Shown in pieces: positions 56,331-64,000 of a DNA stretch of 64,000 nt. Made by a program: the position numbers and the translations under genes. The notes under the pieces are model-generated. The model did not search any database. It saw only the letters and a program-made list of their open reading frames with translations, and was not told the DNA's origin. Numbering within the stretch: position 1 is the stretch's first letter; every line of letters begins with the position of its first letter. Source of the stretch: Branchiostoma floridae (taxonomy: Eukaryota > Chordata > Leptocardii > Amphioxiformes > Branchiostomatidae); contig NC_049979.1 in the NCBI RefSeq assembly GCF_000003815.2, positions 5,290,873 to 5,354,872 on the forward strand. Direction: 5' to 3'.

Positions 56331-57458
56331 TAGTTCACTGTCTTGAAGTTGTCTATATCTAATGACCTTGCTCTGAACAATCTCATTAAAAAACCGGTGT
56401 GCTCAACTTCTGCTGCCAGTGTACTGGTCACAAATGTTACAGAGTTTTGAACGCCAATAACAGCTTTTGAGAACATTAGTACTATCAACCCTGGTTCTTT
56501 TGAACCCCTTCTTTTCACTCATTTAATAGTTACATTTTTAGACTTGATAATTTAGTCCCGGAGTTTATTTAGTACCTAATCTTTTAACGTATAAACGTGT
56601 TAGTCCCAAATGGTGCTATATGATATGTCCTATATGTGTTTATGGTGAGTTAATTCCTTTTTTCACCATACACTTGTTCATAAATAGTTAAGTGAAGACG
56701 CATCCGGTTTTTATACCGATCATCGACCCTGAAAGAAAGCCTTTACAAAAGACACGAAAGAAACGTCAAACTGAAAGTGTGTTCTTCCATAGATTTAATA
56801 CAACCAGCTAGAACGACTTTACAATGGCGTCGTGCAATGTACTCACAAACATACACATACACGGGTTGAAAACGCCGTGACTACAGCGATTGTGCTGAAA
56901 ATGATGTGGATACAATTTCCGCATTTGTTCCATGACAAGGCTGTACAGTGCAGTATCTGACAACTTCACAACACGGTCGGTCAACCCACAACGCCGATCT
57001 AAACAGCACGATTAACACATGTTTAACATCTCTTCCATACTTGATCATACATGCCGTCCTTTGTGAACGCATGTGGCAAATACAACGTCAATATCTCTGC
57101 ATGTCTAGCCACCGGTACGACTAACTACAGCAGACTGACTATTTTTCACTGGGTTTCGGCGTCCCGCGTCGGTTGTACTTTCAAACGTTCTTATAACACT
57201 GACGTAGGGTGGCAGTATCCTATGTATTGACATGAACGACGAACACAAATACATCATATTTACATCTGCCAGGACACTTTAATTAAGAGAACATTCTTTC
57301 CAAAGGGCTTCAGGTAACTTTCGAGAAGCTCCGGAACTCTCTCTCTCAAATCTCCAGTAAAATATCTCATCCACGCGCTCATCCTAAAACATTTAGTACC
57401 ATGATGTAGTCAACTTTATCATGCTAGACTAGTCACTGTGCGGTGGTAGCAACTACAA

Positions 57459-57464
57459 TTTATT
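57459..57464 (-). terminator. Otx: Candidate Otx polyadenylation signal
   Basis: AATAAA on the - strand about 690 nt past the Otx stop. No independent support. Confidence 0.35.
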
Positions 57465-58152
57465 TTGTGATGAACCATTTAAGGCCGAGGATACCGAACT
57501 GTACCAACCAGCACGGGTTTGTTGTCATGGACGCTCTCTACATGGTTATTAGAGAATAAAACTCAAGCACGTTGGGAAACTATTATGTACAGAATATTGC
57601 AACTACCAACGTCCAAGTTTATAGGTAGAAGCGAAGCGGACTCTACAATTTGATACCTGGGTCATACAAACAACAGAGTATTCGCTATTCTTAAGATAAC
57701 ACACAAACGATACTAGTTAGTTAGCTGCACATACAGTGCACGTCTCTTTCTGTAAGGTCCTTGCAAGTCTAAACCCTGTTTGATATCATTGGAACCCCTA
57801 TCATACATAGTCTAACCATTCACTGACTGATCTGAAACTCGCTCGCTACAAATAAATAAAATTCAAATGAGACAACCTTTCAATGTACCATCTTCTTTCT
57901 TCACAATAAATACTGGTGAAGTCAGTTCAAAATCTCGGTTTAAGTAAGTAAGATCCGACGTCAGCTCCCTTCCACAGATAGACGCCCTAGTTAACGGAGA
58001 CAGTCTGTACATGGATGGATGGAAAGCTGTTCTGTTGTTACACACTAGCATGTTTTATAGGGGACGTCTGTCCGCTGAAGGAAGAGACACGGGTACTACA
58101 CAGTAGCAGTCCTGCTGATTGCCATGTTCCCGCGGCTAGGCTCCAGTCGGCT

Positions 58153-64000
<5,848 letters not shown>

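Larger units (their letters stand above)
52510..58152. other. Gsc-Otx intergenic region
   Basis: 5.6 kb between convergent genes. It contains MITEs at 52902-53063 and 53713-53870, a TG microsatellite near 54.24 kb, and a LINE relic at 56.05-56.33 kb. No coding exon is recognised. The right-most ~700 bp may be Otx 3' UTR. Confidence 0.5.

Overview
The window is animal genomic DNA with intron-rich, GT-AG spliced genes spaced through a dense field of small inverted-repeat transposons. Gene content and protein sequence point to a cephalochordate, most probably an amphioxus (Branchiostoma). The genes include a single novel-type protein kinase C that resembles both vertebrate PRKCE and PRKCH, one Otx and one goosecoid. 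The species cannot be decided from the sequence alone.

Five genes can be read exon by exon. (1) 7.3-13.6 kb, + strand: a ten-exon gene for a type I membrane protein with a signal peptide, three Ig-like domains, one transmembrane helix and a short tyrosine-containing tail. (2) 18.9-38.4 kb, - strand: a complete 15-exon novel PKC (about 751 aa; C2, pseudosubstrate, C1A, C1B, kinase, AGC tail). (3) 38.9-42.0 kb, + strand: ISCA2, the mitochondrial Fe-S assembly A-type protein (four exons, 169 aa), head-to-head with the PKC over about 450 bp. (4) 49.2-52.2 kb, + strand: goosecoid (three exons, 246 aa). (5) 58.2-63.0 kb, - strand: Otx, the last two coding exons; its first coding exon lies beyond the right edge. 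Gsc and Otx point at each other, and both have an intron at exactly the same homeodomain codon (46/47).

The products do not form one pathway. The shared history is of position: as I recall the human map, GSC, OTX2, PRKCH and ISCA2 all lie on chromosome 14q, and PRKCE and OTX1 on 2p. The window looks like a compact piece of the pre-duplication ancestor of that block.

The first 7 kb, 13.7-18.9 kb, 43.2-49.1 kb and 52.5-58.1 kb hold no gene that I can support. They contain MITEs, LINE tails and possible untranslated or regulatory DNA.

The most unusual signal is repeats placed exactly on splice sites. PKC exon 10 is bracketed by two tandem arrays made of copies of its own acceptor (11 copies) and its own donor (12 copies). 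Exon 13 carries four copies of its acceptor. Two unrelated MITEs, in PKC and in ISCA2, sit inside the first bases of an intron with the donor inside the apparent target-site duplication. Two further elements lie exactly between the copies of 50-97 bp host duplications; one of these copied the last coding exon end of ISCA2.
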